Shown: positions 41,533-51,388, numbered from the stretch's first letter. The stretch is DNA of 64,000 nucleotides from Halostella pelagica (GCA_005954745.1 CP040680.1:186001-250000); one strand, 5' to 3'. Notes: a model not told the origin generated them from the sequence alone. A program made the numbers and translations.

Positions 41533-41976
41533 ATGGCCTCCGATCGCCTACTAGCTTCTCTCCAAGACAAACGACCGTCTCGACGACGGTTTCTTGCTAC
41601 TCTTGGGGCCGTGACTTCCGTTTCGACTGCTGGCTGTAGTGACGTTCTCCCCGGGAACGATTCCAATAAGGCCAAGGAATCCAGCGAGGTGATTGTCGAG
41701 AATAGGACTTCTTCGATGGCGGAGATCGCGGTCCGTGTGATAGATAGTGAGGACGGGACGCTTTTCAGTCGCGTGTTCACTCTCGGTTCCAGAAAGATGA
41801 TGTCACGCGGTACTATCGAAACGACCCCCTCGAGAGTGCATGCGTTCACCGCAGATGGCGTCTCCCAGACGTGGCAGTACGATCCTGATTTGCCGGCCGA
41901 TTTCGAATGCGAACTGAAAGATATCGGACTCACGCTGCACCCAGATAACACGATTGAACCGTGGTATGATTGCTAA
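41533..41976 (+). CDS. Tat-exported lipoprotein, hypothetical
   Basis: A 147-residue protein beginning MASDRLLASLQDKRPSRRRF. It has a twin-arginine signal (SRRRFLATLG) and the lipobox TAGC, so a lipid-anchored surface protein. The mature part is a beta-sandwich-like domain (SSEVIVENRTSSMAEIAVRV), a pattern seen in many haloarchaeal small lipoproteins of unknown role. It is flanked by gaps of 270 and 170 bp with no other gene. Confidence 0.7.
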   Translation: MASDRLLASLQDKRPSRRRFLATLGAVTSVSTAGCSDVLPGNDSNKAKESSEVIVENRTSSMAEIAVRVIDSEDGTLFSRVFTLGSRKMMSRGTIETTPSRVHAFTADGVSQTWQYDPDLPADFECELKDIGLTLHPDNTIEPWYDC

Positions 41977-42149
41977 TTCCCCTGTATGAACCGATCCACT
42001 CCATTTCTTCAGTCACTGCTGTCTCGAATAAGCCGATAGGTATAGCCGAGCTACACATCGTCACACGAAGACAATGCCATACCCGGCTATTCTAACAGAA
42101 CAGGTCACCGACCGTCACCCGTTTACGAGTCAACGTCGACACATACACT

Positions 42150-44228
42150 ATGGACCCTAATCGCTCAGAGTCAGATATTTCTATAGAGGATATTAATCGT
42201 CTATTCTCGAACGGAGATACATCGGGTACGCCGTTCACTACAGCTGAGGTTGCCGAGAGGTGGGAGTGTCCAGAACAGATTGCAGAGCAGCAGTTGACAG
42301 CATTCGCAGACCGTGGGAAGTTACAGACCAAGGAACCTGAGACCGGAACTCGCATTTGGTGGCAGCCATCTGACGGGACTCAGGAAGATGATCAACAGGC
42401 CAAATTGCAGGAGTTCGGTGCGTTCGTGAGTGCAGTCAAGGACTACGCGATTTTTATGCTCGATCCCGACGGTACCATCGGCAGTTGGAACCAGGGTGCC
42501 AAGCGAATCAAAGGATATTCCGAAGACGAGATCGTCGGCCAGCACTTCTCAACGTTCTACACCGAGGAAGACAGGGCAGAGGGAGTCCCGGAGACGAACC
42601 TCGAGAAGGCCACCGAGCGGGGCCGCGTCGAGGACGAGGGGTGGCGGGTCCGCGCGGACGGTTCGCGGTTCTGGGCGAACGTCGTAATCACTGCCATCCG
42701 GGACATCGATGGCACACTCCAGGGCTTCACGAAAGTGACCCGCGACATGACCGAACAGCGGGAGTACGAACTCCAACTCCAGCGAGAACGAGACCTCATC
42801 GAGCAGATCTTCGAAACGATCCCGGTCGGCATCTGCGTGCTCGACGCGAACGAAGTGTTCACGCGAGCCAACCAAGAGGCACTCGACCTCCTCAAGATCA
42901 ATGAGACCGACCTTGGCGACCTATCGATAACATCCAGGGAACTGTACGACTCAGAGGACACTCCCATTCCCGGCGACGACAGACCATGGAAAGAGGTCTT
43001 CAAGACCGGACAGTCGGTCTACGACTTCCAGTGTCGTATCGATCAGGCTGGGGTTGATCACGAATGGCTCTCGATAAACGCGGTCCCGCTTGAGGGCGGT
43101 CTCTCTGAGACTGACCGAATCGTTATCTCTATCGAGGATATCACCGATCAAAAACAGCGTCAACAACAACTCGAACAACGCAAGACGGAACTGGAGACTG
43201 AATTAGGGAATATCCTCGGGCGCATCTCTGATGCGTTCTTTGCGCTCGACGAAGACTGGAAGTTCACGCACTACAACGAGTTCGCAGCGGAACTATTTCA
43301 GAAGTCGGAGGACGAATTAGCGGAACGGTCTTTCTGGGAGGTCTTCCCCGATCGAGACGACGGGCAGCTCTCGAACGAGTTCCGTGAGGCGGTGGAGAGA
43401 CAAGAACCAACCAGCTTCGAGTTGTACGATGAAGAAGTCGATGCGTGGCTCCATTACAACGTGTATCCCTCTGAGTCAGGGCTATCGATCTACGTACACG
43501 ATATCACCGATCGCAAAGAGTATCAGCAGAAACTCGAGGAATCGAACGAGCGTCTGGAGCAGTTCGCGTATGCTGCGTCCCACGACCTGGAGGAACCCCT
43601 GCGGATGGTCACAAGTTACCTGCAACTGCTCGAACAACGCTACGCCGATGAACTTGACGAGGACGCGGAGGAGTTCATCGAGTTCGCGGTCGACGGTGCC
43701 GATCGGATGCGAAACATGATCGAGGGGCTGCTCGCGTATTCACGGGTAGAGACGCAGGGGAAGCCGTTGGAATCGACCGATCTCGACGAAGTGCTCACCG
43801 AGGTCCGTGACAATTTGCAGGTGAAAATCGCGGAGACTAACACCGAGATCATGTCGGAATCTCTCCCCCAGGTTGAGGGAGACATCGCTCAGCTACGGCA
43901 AGTGTTTCAGAACCTCTTAGACAACGCTATCGAGTACTCGGGCGACGATCGTCCGCGCATCCGCGTCGAAGCCGAACGTGACGGCGAGGAGTGGATCGTC
44001 TCAGTCAGCGACGAGGGCATTGGTATCGACCCGGACGACACCGACCGCGTGTTCGAAGTGTTCCAGCGTCTCCATACCTACGACGAGTATGAGGGAACGG
44101 GTATCGGACTCGCACTTAGTCAGCGGATCATCGAGCGCCACGGTGGCGAAATCTGGGTCGAGTCTGAGCCCGGCGATGGTTCGACGTTTTACTTCACGCT
44201 TCCTGCTGCAACCCAACCAAACACGTGA
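42150..44228 (+). CDS. PAS sensor histidine kinase with N-terminal winged helix (paralogue of 37496-39937)
   Basis: This 692-residue protein has a winged-helix-like start (TPFTTAEVAERWECPEQIAE ... TRIWW, ~28-70). Then come three PAS units: ~85-205, nearly identical in pattern to the first PAS of the other kinase (NQGAKRIKGYSEDEIVGQHF); ~215-335; and ~345-460. After them are HisKA (AASHDLEEPLRM) and HATPase (QNLLDNAIEYSG, DEGIGIDPDD, GTGIGLAL). It has no membrane helix and no receiver domain or response regulator nearby. It differs from its paralogue mainly by one PAS fewer; the two probably arose by duplication and reassortment of PAS modules. Confidence 0.9.
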   Translation: MDPNRSESDISIEDINRLFSNGDTSGTPFTTAEVAERWECPEQIAEQQLTAFADRGKLQTKEPETGTRIWWQPSDGTQEDDQQAKLQEFGAFVSAVKDYAIFMLDPDGTIGSWNQGAKRIKGYSEDEIVGQHFSTFYTEEDRAEGVPETNLEKATERGRVEDEGWRVRADGSRFWANVVITAIRDIDGTLQGFTKVTRDMTEQREYELQLQRERDLIEQIFETIPVGICVLDANEVFTRANQEALDLLKINETDLGDLSITSRELYDSEDTPIPGDDRPWKEVFKTGQSVYDFQCRIDQAGVDHEWLSINAVPLEGGLSETDRIVISIEDITDQKQRQQQLEQRKTELETELGNILGRISDAFFALDEDWKFTHYNEFAAELFQKSEDELAERSFWEVFPDRDDGQLSNEFREAVERQEPTSFELYDEEVDAWLHYNVYPSESGLSIYVHDITDRKEYQQKLEESNERLEQFAYAASHDLEEPLRMVTSYLQLLEQRYADELDEDAEEFIEFAVDGADRMRNMIEGLLAYSRVETQGKPLESTDLDEVLTEVRDNLQVKIAETNTEIMSESLPQVEGDIAQLRQVFQNLLDNAIEYSGDDRPRIRVEAERDGEEWIVSVSDEGIGIDPDDTDRVFEVFQRLHTYDEYEGTGIGLALSQRIIERHGGEIWVESEPGDGSTFYFTLPAATQPNT

Positions 44229-44644
44229 GGAGAACAACCAAATATTTTACTTATAATTATACAGGACGAAAGAAGCAAAGCTAACATGCTTACCACGTCC
44301 TCTATATTCAGCATCCCATTCTTAACAGAGTTCAAATAGATCGACACTCCTGCCGATACGCTTATCTCCTGTATGAACCGAGCTACTCCGCTTCTTTAAT
44401 CACTGCTATCACATAAGCCGATGAGTATGCCTCGCCTCACGGTCGCGTTCTGTTTGCTTCTACTCCATTCGTTTGATGGTTGGGCACCTAAGAAGACGCA
44501 GGGTTTCGACCGCAGATAACCGCCAGCTCCGATAGCAAGAACACCTCTGATGGCCGCAGGATGCCGAACGAGACCCGGCTCGGTTGTCAGCGGTGGGGTA
44601 TCGGTCAACGTCCGCATCAGATCCTACCATGCGATCTGCTGTCG
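44229..44644. other. 416-bp gap without a supported gene
   Basis: I see nothing coding or repeated here. The short open frames on both strands (e.g. 44396-44617) are not acidic and have no start signals. Confidence 0.4.
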
Positions 44645-44797
44645 TCACTCGTCGGTGGACGGTCCACTCTCTGTCTCGCGCTCTTCCTCCCGTTCTTGGA
44701 CGTACTCGACCGCCTTGATAGGTTCACTAGCCGGCGGCAGGCTAGTGTTTGCTAGTCGTTCGATACCCACCCCTGTGCGTGTGATCTCTCCTTGACG
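44645..44797 (-). pseudogene. unrecognised C-terminal gene fragment
   Basis: The minus strand reads GEITRTGVGIERLANTSLPP and EPIKAVEYVQEREEERETES and stops at 44645. It has the feel of a genuine acidic C-terminus but no start or domain; it lies just downstream (minus strand) of the ABC-ATPase fragment and could belong to a deleted operon. Unidentified. Confidence 0.3.
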
Positions 44798-44814
44798 GTC
44801 CGAACTGGAGGGTT

Positions 44815-44950
44815 CAACTTCCCAGCACCGCTCGGGCAAAGGAAGCTGAATACCTCGCCGGACGTGACCGTGAGATCGAGGTCTTTGACGGCGGCGATGT
44901 CGTCGCCGAAGCGTTTGGTCAGGTCGTTCGTCTCAATAGAAAGCGTTGAA
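44815..44950 (-). pseudogene. N-terminal fragment of an ABC transporter ATPase
   Basis: The minus strand reads LSIETNDLTKRFGDDIAAVK, LDLTVTSGEVFSFLCPSGAG, the first strands and the start of the Walker A loop of an ABC ATPase, with C in place of the first G of GPSGAG. Homology ends right after GK, so the ATPase core is gone. Confidence 0.6.
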
Positions 44951-45001
44951 ATTCAGCAAAGCGGTGAATGGATACTGAGAACCCTTTTCCGGAAACGAAA
45001 G

Positions 45002-45214
45002 TCAGTCAGTGGGGAGAATAGATCGTCCGACACTCCCCAGGAGGTAGAATGCTGCCCCACTGAAAAGGAACAGTGCGATATAGTGAATAGCCGGATTCGT
45101 AGGGATCCCTTGGATAGAGAGATAATGTTCAAAGAGGAGAAGAAATAGCATACTGGAAATCACGAGTACTGCTGAGCACCGGCGTATCGTGCGTCGGAGC
45201 AGAGGGCTTGACAT
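45002..45214 (-). CDS. possible small two-helix membrane protein
   Basis: The product has 70 residues: MSSPLLRRTIRRCSAVLVIS with a first helix (AVLVISSMLFLLLFEHYL) and a second (AIHYIALFLFSGAAFYLLGS). The basic N-terminus and two clean helices look like a real small membrane protein, but nothing else supports it and it has no recognised family. Confidence 0.4.
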   Translation of the reverse strand: MSSPLLRRTIRRCSAVLVISSMLFLLLFEHYLSIQGIPTNPAIHYIALFLFSGAAFYLLGSVGRSILPTD

Positions 45215-45558
45215 CTTCTACTGAGTACCACTCGCCCCAATTATATGGTTTGCATGGATGTCGCTGCACGGGGACTTTCTCGTAATCCGTGACACCTGTA
45301 CGATCCCCGGACGGCAGTCAAATAGTATACACACCCCAAAGCATATGACATTATAGTGATCTTTCATATGTATGCCAACTTGCCAGAGTTGCACGATCAG
45401 TTTTCTTCAGTCCGGGTTCTGCTAATCCCACACCACCTTATTCGCGACTACATGAGATACTACCATCATTGTTCATGATGTATCTGTAGGTGGATTTCAG
45501 TCGTTCTGTGGTGCACACGGGGTATTGCGGACACGTTCAGGAAATCCGGGAGTCGACA
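45215..45558. other. 344-bp gap, nothing supported
   Basis: No gene is visible. A lone ATTGCGGACACG near 45524 resembles the core of an origin A ORB but lacks its G-run. Confidence 0.35.
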
Positions 45559-45963
45559 ATGGTATCAGACAAAACAAAAGGAGAGATAGAAGAGTACCTC
45601 GGGCAAGTTCCAAACTGGCTCGAGGCGCTCTCGGAGCCCGCCGCTGACCACAGTTGGGGAATCGTACGTGACCTTGAGTTCGGAGAGACAGAACTACCAA
45701 ACCGAGAGAAAGCGCTTGCTTCGGTTGCAGCCGCAACTGCAATGGGATGTCCCTACTGTATACACTTCCATAAGGAAGAGGCGAGACTAGAAGGGGTGAC
45801 AGAGGACGGTCTTACCGAAGCCATGAACGTCGCTGCTACCGTTCGGTACTTCTCGACGATTCTCCACGGTGCAGAAACCGACCTCGACGAGTTCAGGGAG
45901 GAAACGACCGAGATCGTTGACTACATCGAAGAACAGGAGGCGGCAGCAGCTGGCGCTGACTGA
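45559..45963 (+). CDS. carboxymuconolactone decarboxylase/AhpD-like protein
   Basis: The protein has 134 residues from ATG 45559 (MVSDKTKGEIEEYLGQVPNW). It has the AhpD-type helix bundle with the redox pair and histidine in TAMGCPYCIHFHKEEARL (~72-90; CxxC followed by H). Proteins of this family act as thiol-dependent peroxide or carbonyl detoxifying enzymes. The longer frame from GTG 45490 adds 23 non-acidic residues and is unlikely. It is a single gene with no obvious partner. Confidence 0.8.
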   Translation: MVSDKTKGEIEEYLGQVPNWLEALSEPAADHSWGIVRDLEFGETELPNREKALASVAAATAMGCPYCIHFHKEEARLEGVTEDGLTEAMNVAATVRYFSTILHGAETDLDEFREETTEIVDYIEEQEAAAAGAD

Positions 45964-46084
45964 TCGTACCGTTTCATTTTTTTATTGTATCGAATCCCGT
46001 TGAGGTTCTATCACGGTCTAAATCGTGTAAGTACATCAGTGAATTCGAACTCGTGTTTATTCTCCATGACCGGCTATCTCTTGT

Positions 46085-46333
46085 GTGAACCCATATCCTT
46101 CATCACCAGAAGAGGATCGGCGGTGCCAAGAAGTACTGCGACTTCAAGAGATGGCAGACCGTCTCGAGAGAAATGAACTACAGATAGACAGGTTAGAAAA
46201 CACCGTAAACGCGCTCGCACGAGAGACTGGGATCTCGATTGGAGGCCCCTGTGGTGAATGTAATCTGGGTCACCTTCTGATCAAGCAGGAGATCATGTAT
46301 TGTCCGAAATGCGGCTATGAGCAGTATTTATAA
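46085..46333 (+). CDS. small coiled-coil zinc-ribbon protein
   Basis: An 82-residue protein with GTG start at 46085. Residues 10-50 are a coiled coil (EVLRLQEMADRLERNELQID RLENTVNALA); the rest has two cysteine pairs, CGEC and CPKC, separated by ~18 residues: a zinc ribbon. Such small proteins are common in haloarchaea and often of unknown function; a DNA- or protein-binding role is plausible. Confidence 0.6.
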   Translation: MNPYPSSPEEDRRCQEVLRLQEMADRLERNELQIDRLENTVNALARETGISIGGPCGECNLGHLLIKQEIMYCPKCGYEQYL

Positions 46334-46375
46334 TTACTGTCTATACCAGTCCTTCTACACATCGTCTCATCTATC

Positions 46376-47149
46376 ATGGAGTCGGTTTACACACGCTTCA
46401 CAGGGTTGCAGTCCGCGCTGCTCGGCTCTTCCCGCGTATGTCTTTCAGGTACATCACCATACTCTGTCTCAAAGTTCGGAAGAACACGACGTATCGGACG
46501 CTTCTCGACGAACTCATCGAGATGCCCCGCGTTCGGAGAGCCATCAACTTGGACGAACTCCCGTCACCCTCAACTTTGTGCAAAGTGTTCAACCGACTCG
46601 ATATGGCTGTCTGGCGTGTTCTTCTTAACCTCTCGGTCACGCTTCTCCCGACTAACGGTATCGTTGGGATCGACGCTTCAGGGTTTGACCGGAGTCACGC
46701 CTCGAAACACTACACGAAGCGAACGAAGCTAACTATTCAGCAGTTGAAGGTGACACTTCTGGTGGACACGAGGTCGAACGCGATTATCGACGTACACGTA
46801 ACGACGACACGAAAGCACGACTCAAAGATTGCGCCGTCGCTCATCAAGCGGAATACCGGCGAAGTAGCGGTTCTCCTTGGCGAGAAAGGATACGACGACC
46901 AGAAGGTTCGCGCGTTAGCTCGTGGTTAGGTGTTCGTCCGCTCATCAAGCACCGCGAGTTTTCGTCGCTTCACAAGGCGTGGAACGCTCGACTGGACGTC
47001 GATCTCTACGGTCAACGTAGTCAGAATGAGACCGTGAACTCACGGCTCAAACGAAAATACGGCGCATTCGTCCGCTCACGACACTGGTGGAAACAGTTCC
47101 GTGAACTCGCTGTTGGCTGTCTCACCTATAACATCGACAAGACACTCTG
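46376..47149 (+). pseudogene. IS5-type transposase, frameshifted
   Basis: The reading begins near 46376. It shifts frame near 46435 to MSFRYITILCLKVRKNTTYR and LPSPSTLCKVFNRLDMAVWR, and contains the catalytic DDE region start (GIVGIDASGFDRSHASKHYT) and LLVDTRSNAIIDVHVTTTRK. It then ends at a stop at 46927-46929 in ALARG, while another frame continues LIKHREFSSLHKAWNARLDV and ETVNSRLKRKYGAFVRSRHW to 47149. At least two shifts make it inactive unless recoding occurs. Related fragments lie at 37335, 48853 and 12880. Terminal repeats were not defined. Confidence 0.8.
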
Positions 47150-47342
47150 AACGTTAGATACAGGCGAACGATGTAACGCTACGGAGCGCAATATCTATAC
47201 ATTTTGTCAAGAACTGTATGCTGAATACAGAGGGTGTAGTCAGCAAAATGTGACTCTACGCTGTTCACCCCTGACGTGGTGTCGCTCGCGTTTCGCTGGG
47301 CCTGCAACACATTCGAGGCACTGGAAACCCAATGGCCGCCAA

Positions 47343-47876
47343 ATGCGGACTATCGTCCAGACTCTCCAACCGGACGTTCCCTACTACGTGAGACAGCGGC
47401 TCGCCCCGTGGATTACCCGGCTCGGGCGAACTCTCGGGCAGCCCGAATACCGCCTTCAGGACACCGAATACGTCGGCACCGTCCAGCAGCCGCTGGACGA
47501 GTTCACAGAGGCGCTCAAGGAACAAGGCTTCGAGTGGGATCCGCTGGCATGGTATCACCAGCCGCCGGTTGGATCGGAGCCAAACGGTAGCTGGACATAT
47601 CGACGGGGCTTGCTGGCCGACAGACAGCTCCACGTCATCCTCATCGCCCACTCGGCGAAGTATATCGACGTTTTCGCCCACGAGGAGTACAACTGGCTGC
47701 GACACCCGATCAAACACCTCCGGCAGGTCGGCATCGAGCGGAAAGCCGGTAGCAGCGAAATGCGGCATTGGCTCAAGAGTCACGGCATGGAGGTCGACGC
47801 CAAATCACGTCCCCGGCGAAAGATCGCACACGCGCTAACTGACCTCTACACATACCTCAAGTCCGCCATCAAGTAG
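47343..47876 (+). CDS. conserved-type haloarchaeal hypothetical protein
   Basis: This protein has 177 residues from ATG 47343 (MRTIVQTLQPDVPYYVRQRL). It reads as a compact domain with LADRQLHVILIAHSAKYIDV and FAHEEYNWLRHPIKHLRQVG in the middle and a basic C-terminal helix (KSRPRRKIAHALTDLYTYLK). I recognise the pattern from haloarchaeal genomes, often beside mobile elements, but no function is known to me. The 31 codons upstream in frame look unlike it and are excluded. Confidence 0.6.
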   Translation: MRTIVQTLQPDVPYYVRQRLAPWITRLGRTLGQPEYRLQDTEYVGTVQQPLDEFTEALKEQGFEWDPLAWYHQPPVGSEPNGSWTYRRGLLADRQLHVILIAHSAKYIDVFAHEEYNWLRHPIKHLRQVGIERKAGSSEMRHWLKSHGMEVDAKSRPRRKIAHALTDLYTYLKSAIK

Positions 47877-48222
47877 CCTGGATACAATCTATCCCTTCGA
47901 AGAGTGCCGAACCGTACGCGGTGTGTTGCGGGAATTACCCTCGATGGCTTGGTGTTCGTAGCCGCCCGTTTGCCGATAAGGATATGCGTTTTGTATCTTG
48001 CACAGCATCAAGAATACATACCTCAACGGGTATGATTGCTGGTGATCAGTTCGCAGTCCTACCTAACGGCTGATTCATCGGGAAAGTATCCCGAAAATAG
48101 GATTTCAACAGAGCCTAACTAACAGATGGTAACATCCCGTGTTCCCCCTCTACGGCTTCCTGCGTAATCACTACGTACATGGATCTCGCTGCTGGTCGGG
48201 TCAACTGCGACGTACCACTTGG
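47877..48222. other. 346-bp gap, nothing supported
   Basis: No coding frame of acidic composition, repeat or RNA is visible. Confidence 0.4.
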
Positions 48223-48618
48223 TTACTCAGCGGGGTCCGGGTTTTTGACCTGAAGCCGTTCCTCGTACTCCTCCCACCGTACACCCTTGTCTGAAAGCGT
48301 CACAATCTCTGTTTCTTGGTCGTATTGAACGATGTTTGCGTCCCGCAATTTCGGGATGTGCGTGTGGTAGAGAGAAATTGAAATCCGCTTCACTTCCTCA
48401 ACAGACACGTCCGAGTTGGCTCCGTCCTTTTCTCGGACACCGACTTCTTTAGCGAGATCAGCCAGCGTCAGAGGATCCTCATATTCCTTCAAACTATGGA
48501 GGACGTAGCGACGACGCTGACTAGACAGTAATCGGAAAATGGCATCTAACTCCGGATCAAGTCCGTATTCGACAGTATTGGATTGTTCTTTATCCTTACT
48601 GGAGAGTCCTCTCGACAT
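48223..48618 (-). CDS. winged-helix protein of the DUF7344 type
   Basis: The 131-residue protein has after residue 20 a winged helix-turn-helix: LDAIFRLLSSQRRRYVLHSL, DPLTLADLAKEVGVRE, ISLYHTHIPKLRDANIVQYD, then a wing (ETEIVTLSDKG). This is the common haloarchaeal DUF7344 domain of predicted transcription regulators. It has no effector domain. The target is unknown; it is separated by 345-700 bp from both neighbours. Confidence 0.75.
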   Translation of the reverse strand: MSRGLSSKDKEQSNTVEYGLDPELDAIFRLLSSQRRRYVLHSLKEYEDPLTLADLAKEVGVREKDGANSDVSVEEVKRISISLYHTHIPKLRDANIVQYDQETEIVTLSDKGVRWEEYEERLQVKNPDPAE

Positions 48619-49290
48619 AATTCTCCAGAAGGGCGTTACGGGGATAACCTCATTGCCAAACTATCTTGAGTCGTTTTGTAAGTCATTTTCACCGATTACT
48701 AGTGCCCATCTCGTTCCCCTAGAATTCGTACTGCACGCTCGAGTCATCGGTCACGAGTACGCTGGTGCGTCAGGCGGGCACTTCACTGCATTCGGCGGGT
48801 TGCACAGGATTAAACGCTGATCATTACCGGTATCGTGGCCAAACGAGACGGAAGTTCCGACTCAAACGAGATGGGAGTCGTTCGTCCACTCTCGCACTGG
48901 TGGAAGTAAGTAGAAAAATATAGAGCCCGACGTTGTTCACTTAGTACCAGTATCATCAGGAAATTTGTCTATTCATATAGCCTATACAGTTTCATATTTG
49001 GTGATTGCCTTGTCCATCTCCCGACACTCACAATAGGAGAGATACCACTTTCTCCTCTGTCCACCGTTATGTGTGATTCTACAAGGGGTAGCTACTACTG
49101 ATCTCAACCCAGCCAGTAGATCCGATTGGAGACGCACAAGTGTAGATATACACACCGTTTCGGTGCGTTCGAAGATATATGTCCTGTTCCCGATAATGAT
49201 CGCAAAGGGAACGAGAAGTAGGCGAGAGCAAGTGGATACCCGGACGTTCCAACCAGATCGCTCGATTGGGAGGCCGGGTTCTACAGGCCG
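48619..49290. other. gap with an IS5 scrap, otherwise empty
   Basis: Positions 48853-48905 (TTCCGACTCAAACGAGATGG ...) parallel the IS5 transposase end at 47038-47095 at DNA level, with indels. The remaining sequence shows no gene. Confidence 0.4.
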
Positions 49291-49318
49291 AAGGCCTCGG
49301 GGCTTGACCCCCGAGGCA
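49291..49318 (-). terminator. strong hairpin behind the monooxygenase gene
   Basis: GCCTCGGGG and CCCCCGAGGC pair around a short loop directly after the stop at 49321 (minus strand). It could end that transcript. The wording GGCCGAAGGCCTCGGGG also resembles right ends of haloarchaeal IS200/IS605 elements, so it may be a transposon scar. Confidence 0.4.
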
Positions 49319-49320
49319 GT

Positions 49321-50343
49321 TCACATGAGTCCAATGCCCTCGGCTATCAGTTCGTGCGAACGGAGCGCGTCGTCGTGTTCCGGAACGATATGTTGAATCA
49401 TCGCCTCGTCGACGCCGACTCGTTCCGTGAGTTGCTCCAGGAGACCGGCGAGCGTCGACGGGCTTCCGGAGATCGTGCGCGGCCACTCGTCGGAATCGAG
49501 TGTGGCAGGCGTCGGTTCCGGCACTCCACCGAGTTCGTCGACTGCTTCCTCGACAGATGGTCTCGTTCCGACCTCGCCGCGTTGCATCCGCTTGTACGAC
49601 GCTTCGGCCACTGCGCGAAGTCGTGCCGCGTCCTCATCGGTCTCGGCAGAGACCGCATTCACTGCGATCATCCCCTGCGGCTCGTCGATACCGCCAGCCA
49701 ACCGTGACGGCTGAAAGTGTTCGCGGTACTGCTCGAACGACTGGGTGGCGAACTGGGGCCGGATGAACGCGGCGAAGCAGTACGGGAGCCCGAGTTCGCC
49801 AGCGAGAGAGGCGCTCGATGGGCTCGATCCGAGGACCCACGGCACGGGGGTCCCTCGACCGGAGCGCGGAATCGTCAGATCACTGTAGGAGTGTCCGTCG
49901 GGGTAGTCGTCGTAGAGGTGAGTGACGACGGCCTCGATCTTCTCCGCGTGGTCCTCGTCGGGATTCTGAACGCGCCGGTCCGTCCCGAGCGCTCGGTCGG
50001 CGGCAGGCGACCCGTTCGCCCGTCCGAGGCCCGCGTCGATACGTCCGGGCGCGAGCGCATCCAACGCACCGAACTCCTCTGCGACCTTGAACGGACTGTA
50101 ATGGTTGAGAAGCACCGCCCCCGATCCCAGTCGAATCGAGTCAGTCTCCGCGGCGAGGTGGCCGAGCAACACCTCGGGAGTCGTGCCGGCGATGGAGTCC
50201 GCCATGCCGTGGTGTTCGGCCACCCAGAAGCGCGAAAATCCGAGCTGTTCGGCCTGCTGTGCGGCTTCGACGGTGTTTGCATAGGCATCACTGGCGGTGC
50301 CGTCGTCGGGGACGGGAGAGAGGTCGACGATAGAGAGATCCAT
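49321..50343 (-). CDS. LLM-class flavin-dependent oxidoreductase (MsnO8-like)
   Basis: This is a 340-residue bacterial-luciferase-like TIM barrel: MDLSIVDLSPVPDDGT, FWVAEHHGMADSIAGTTPEV (~41-60), IRLGSGAVLLNHYSPFKVAE (~71-90), LDALAPGRIDAGLGRANGSP (~95-114) and a late VLGSSPSSASLAGELGLPYC (~170-190) for the flavin phosphate. These F420/FMN-dependent monooxygenases oxidise diverse organic substrates; the true one is unknown. Start ATG 50343 is the first in frame. It is divergent from the pirin pseudogene at 50429, sharing an 85-bp promoter region. Confidence 0.88.
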   Translation of the reverse strand: MDLSIVDLSPVPDDGTASDAYANTVEAAQQAEQLGFSRFWVAEHHGMADSIAGTTPEVLLGHLAAETDSIRLGSGAVLLNHYSPFKVAEEFGALDALAPGRIDAGLGRANGSPAADRALGTDRRVQNPDEDHAEKIEAVVTHLYDDYPDGHSYSDLTIPRSGRGTPVPWVLGSSPSSASLAGELGLPYCFAAFIRPQFATQSFEQYREHFQPSRLAGGIDEPQGMIAVNAVSAETDEDAARLRAVAEASYKRMQRGEVGTRPSVEEAVDELGGVPEPTPATLDSDEWPRTISGSPSTLAGLLEQLTERVGVDEAMIQHIVPEHDDALRSHELIAEGIGLM

Positions 50344-50428
50344 ATCTCTCTTCGGGGTCTGAGAGAGATAACCGTTGGGTTACAGCGACGGCCTAACATT
50401 CTTAGCACCTGCTGACCTACCGGGGGGA

Positions 50429-51197
50429 ATGACCGATTCAACGTCAGCGGGATCGCAACCTCGGATCTATACAGCGGCGCGAACGGACGTTTCGCAGAAC
50501 CAGGGTGGGTTCAGGATCCATCTCGACTTCCCCGGCCGCGCCGTCCCAGGTCACGACGACCACGGATACGGCCCGCTGGCGACTGTCGTCGAGTCGTTCA
50601 TGGATCCGGGGACGCTGATCCGGATGCACCAACACCGCAACGAGGAGATCATCTCGTGGGTGCCGGACGGCGTGATGCGCCACGACGACCGTCAGGGCAA
50701 CGAACTCGTCACGGACTCGAACCACCTGATGGTGATGAACGCCGGTAGCGGGTTCTGGCATGCAGAGGAAACGTACGAGGACGACCCGCCGCTGCGGATG
50801 CTCCAGATCTTCGTCCGGCCGCATAGCCTCGATCTCGAACCGGGCATCCAGCACGAGCCGATACGGGACTCAGTGTCCAACGAGTGGCGGCACCTGTTCG
50901 GCCCTGAGGGCGGCGACGCACCGCTTTACGTCCGGAACGACGTCAACTTCTACGACTGTCGGCTCGACGCCGGCGCGACCGTCACGCTGCCGTCCCGCCC
51001 GGAGTGGGACACCTCTCTACGTGTTCGACGGTGCAGTGACAGCCGGTAAGGAGCAAACCAGGATCGGTTACACCGAAAGCGGACTCGTGACCGACAAGGG
51101 TGACGTGTCCGTGACGGCCACCGAAGACGCGACCATCGTCGCCTTCTGTATCAACCCTGACGCCCCGATCACTCGACAAGGGACGATCGGGCGCTGA
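50429..51197 (+). pseudogene. pirin family protein, frameshifted
   Basis: ATG 50429 (MTDSTSAGSQPRIYTAARTD) reads a pirin cupin domain with the metal residues in LIRMHQHRNEEIISWVPDGV (~68-87), then ENSE-like MNAGSGFWHAEE. Near 51010 the frame breaks (RPEWDTSLRVRRCSDSR stop), while the next frame continues LYVFDGAVTAGKEQTRIGYT to TGA 51195-51197, restoring the full C-terminal cupin. A one-base indel or sequencing error explains it. Pirins are iron proteins with quercetinase-like or regulatory roles. Confidence 0.75.
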
Positions 51198-51388
51198 GCG
51201 AGACACTGGGAGTCGCATTTCTGTAGCTATTCCTTCGCGTCCGTAGAGAGGTAACAGGATAGGGGGAACCGCTGTGTTCGACGAAGATTTCGGTGCCTTC
51301 GAGGCCGTATCTCGACATTACACAGCGACGGGGCCATCCGAGCCGAACTGTCAACTTCTGGATGCAGGGCTCGGAGTCGGACAGTATC

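Noticed and set aside
45520-45540. ATTGCGGACACG as another origin A ORB
   Set aside because: The G-rich half is missing and the site lies 9 kb from the origin in a non-origin context.
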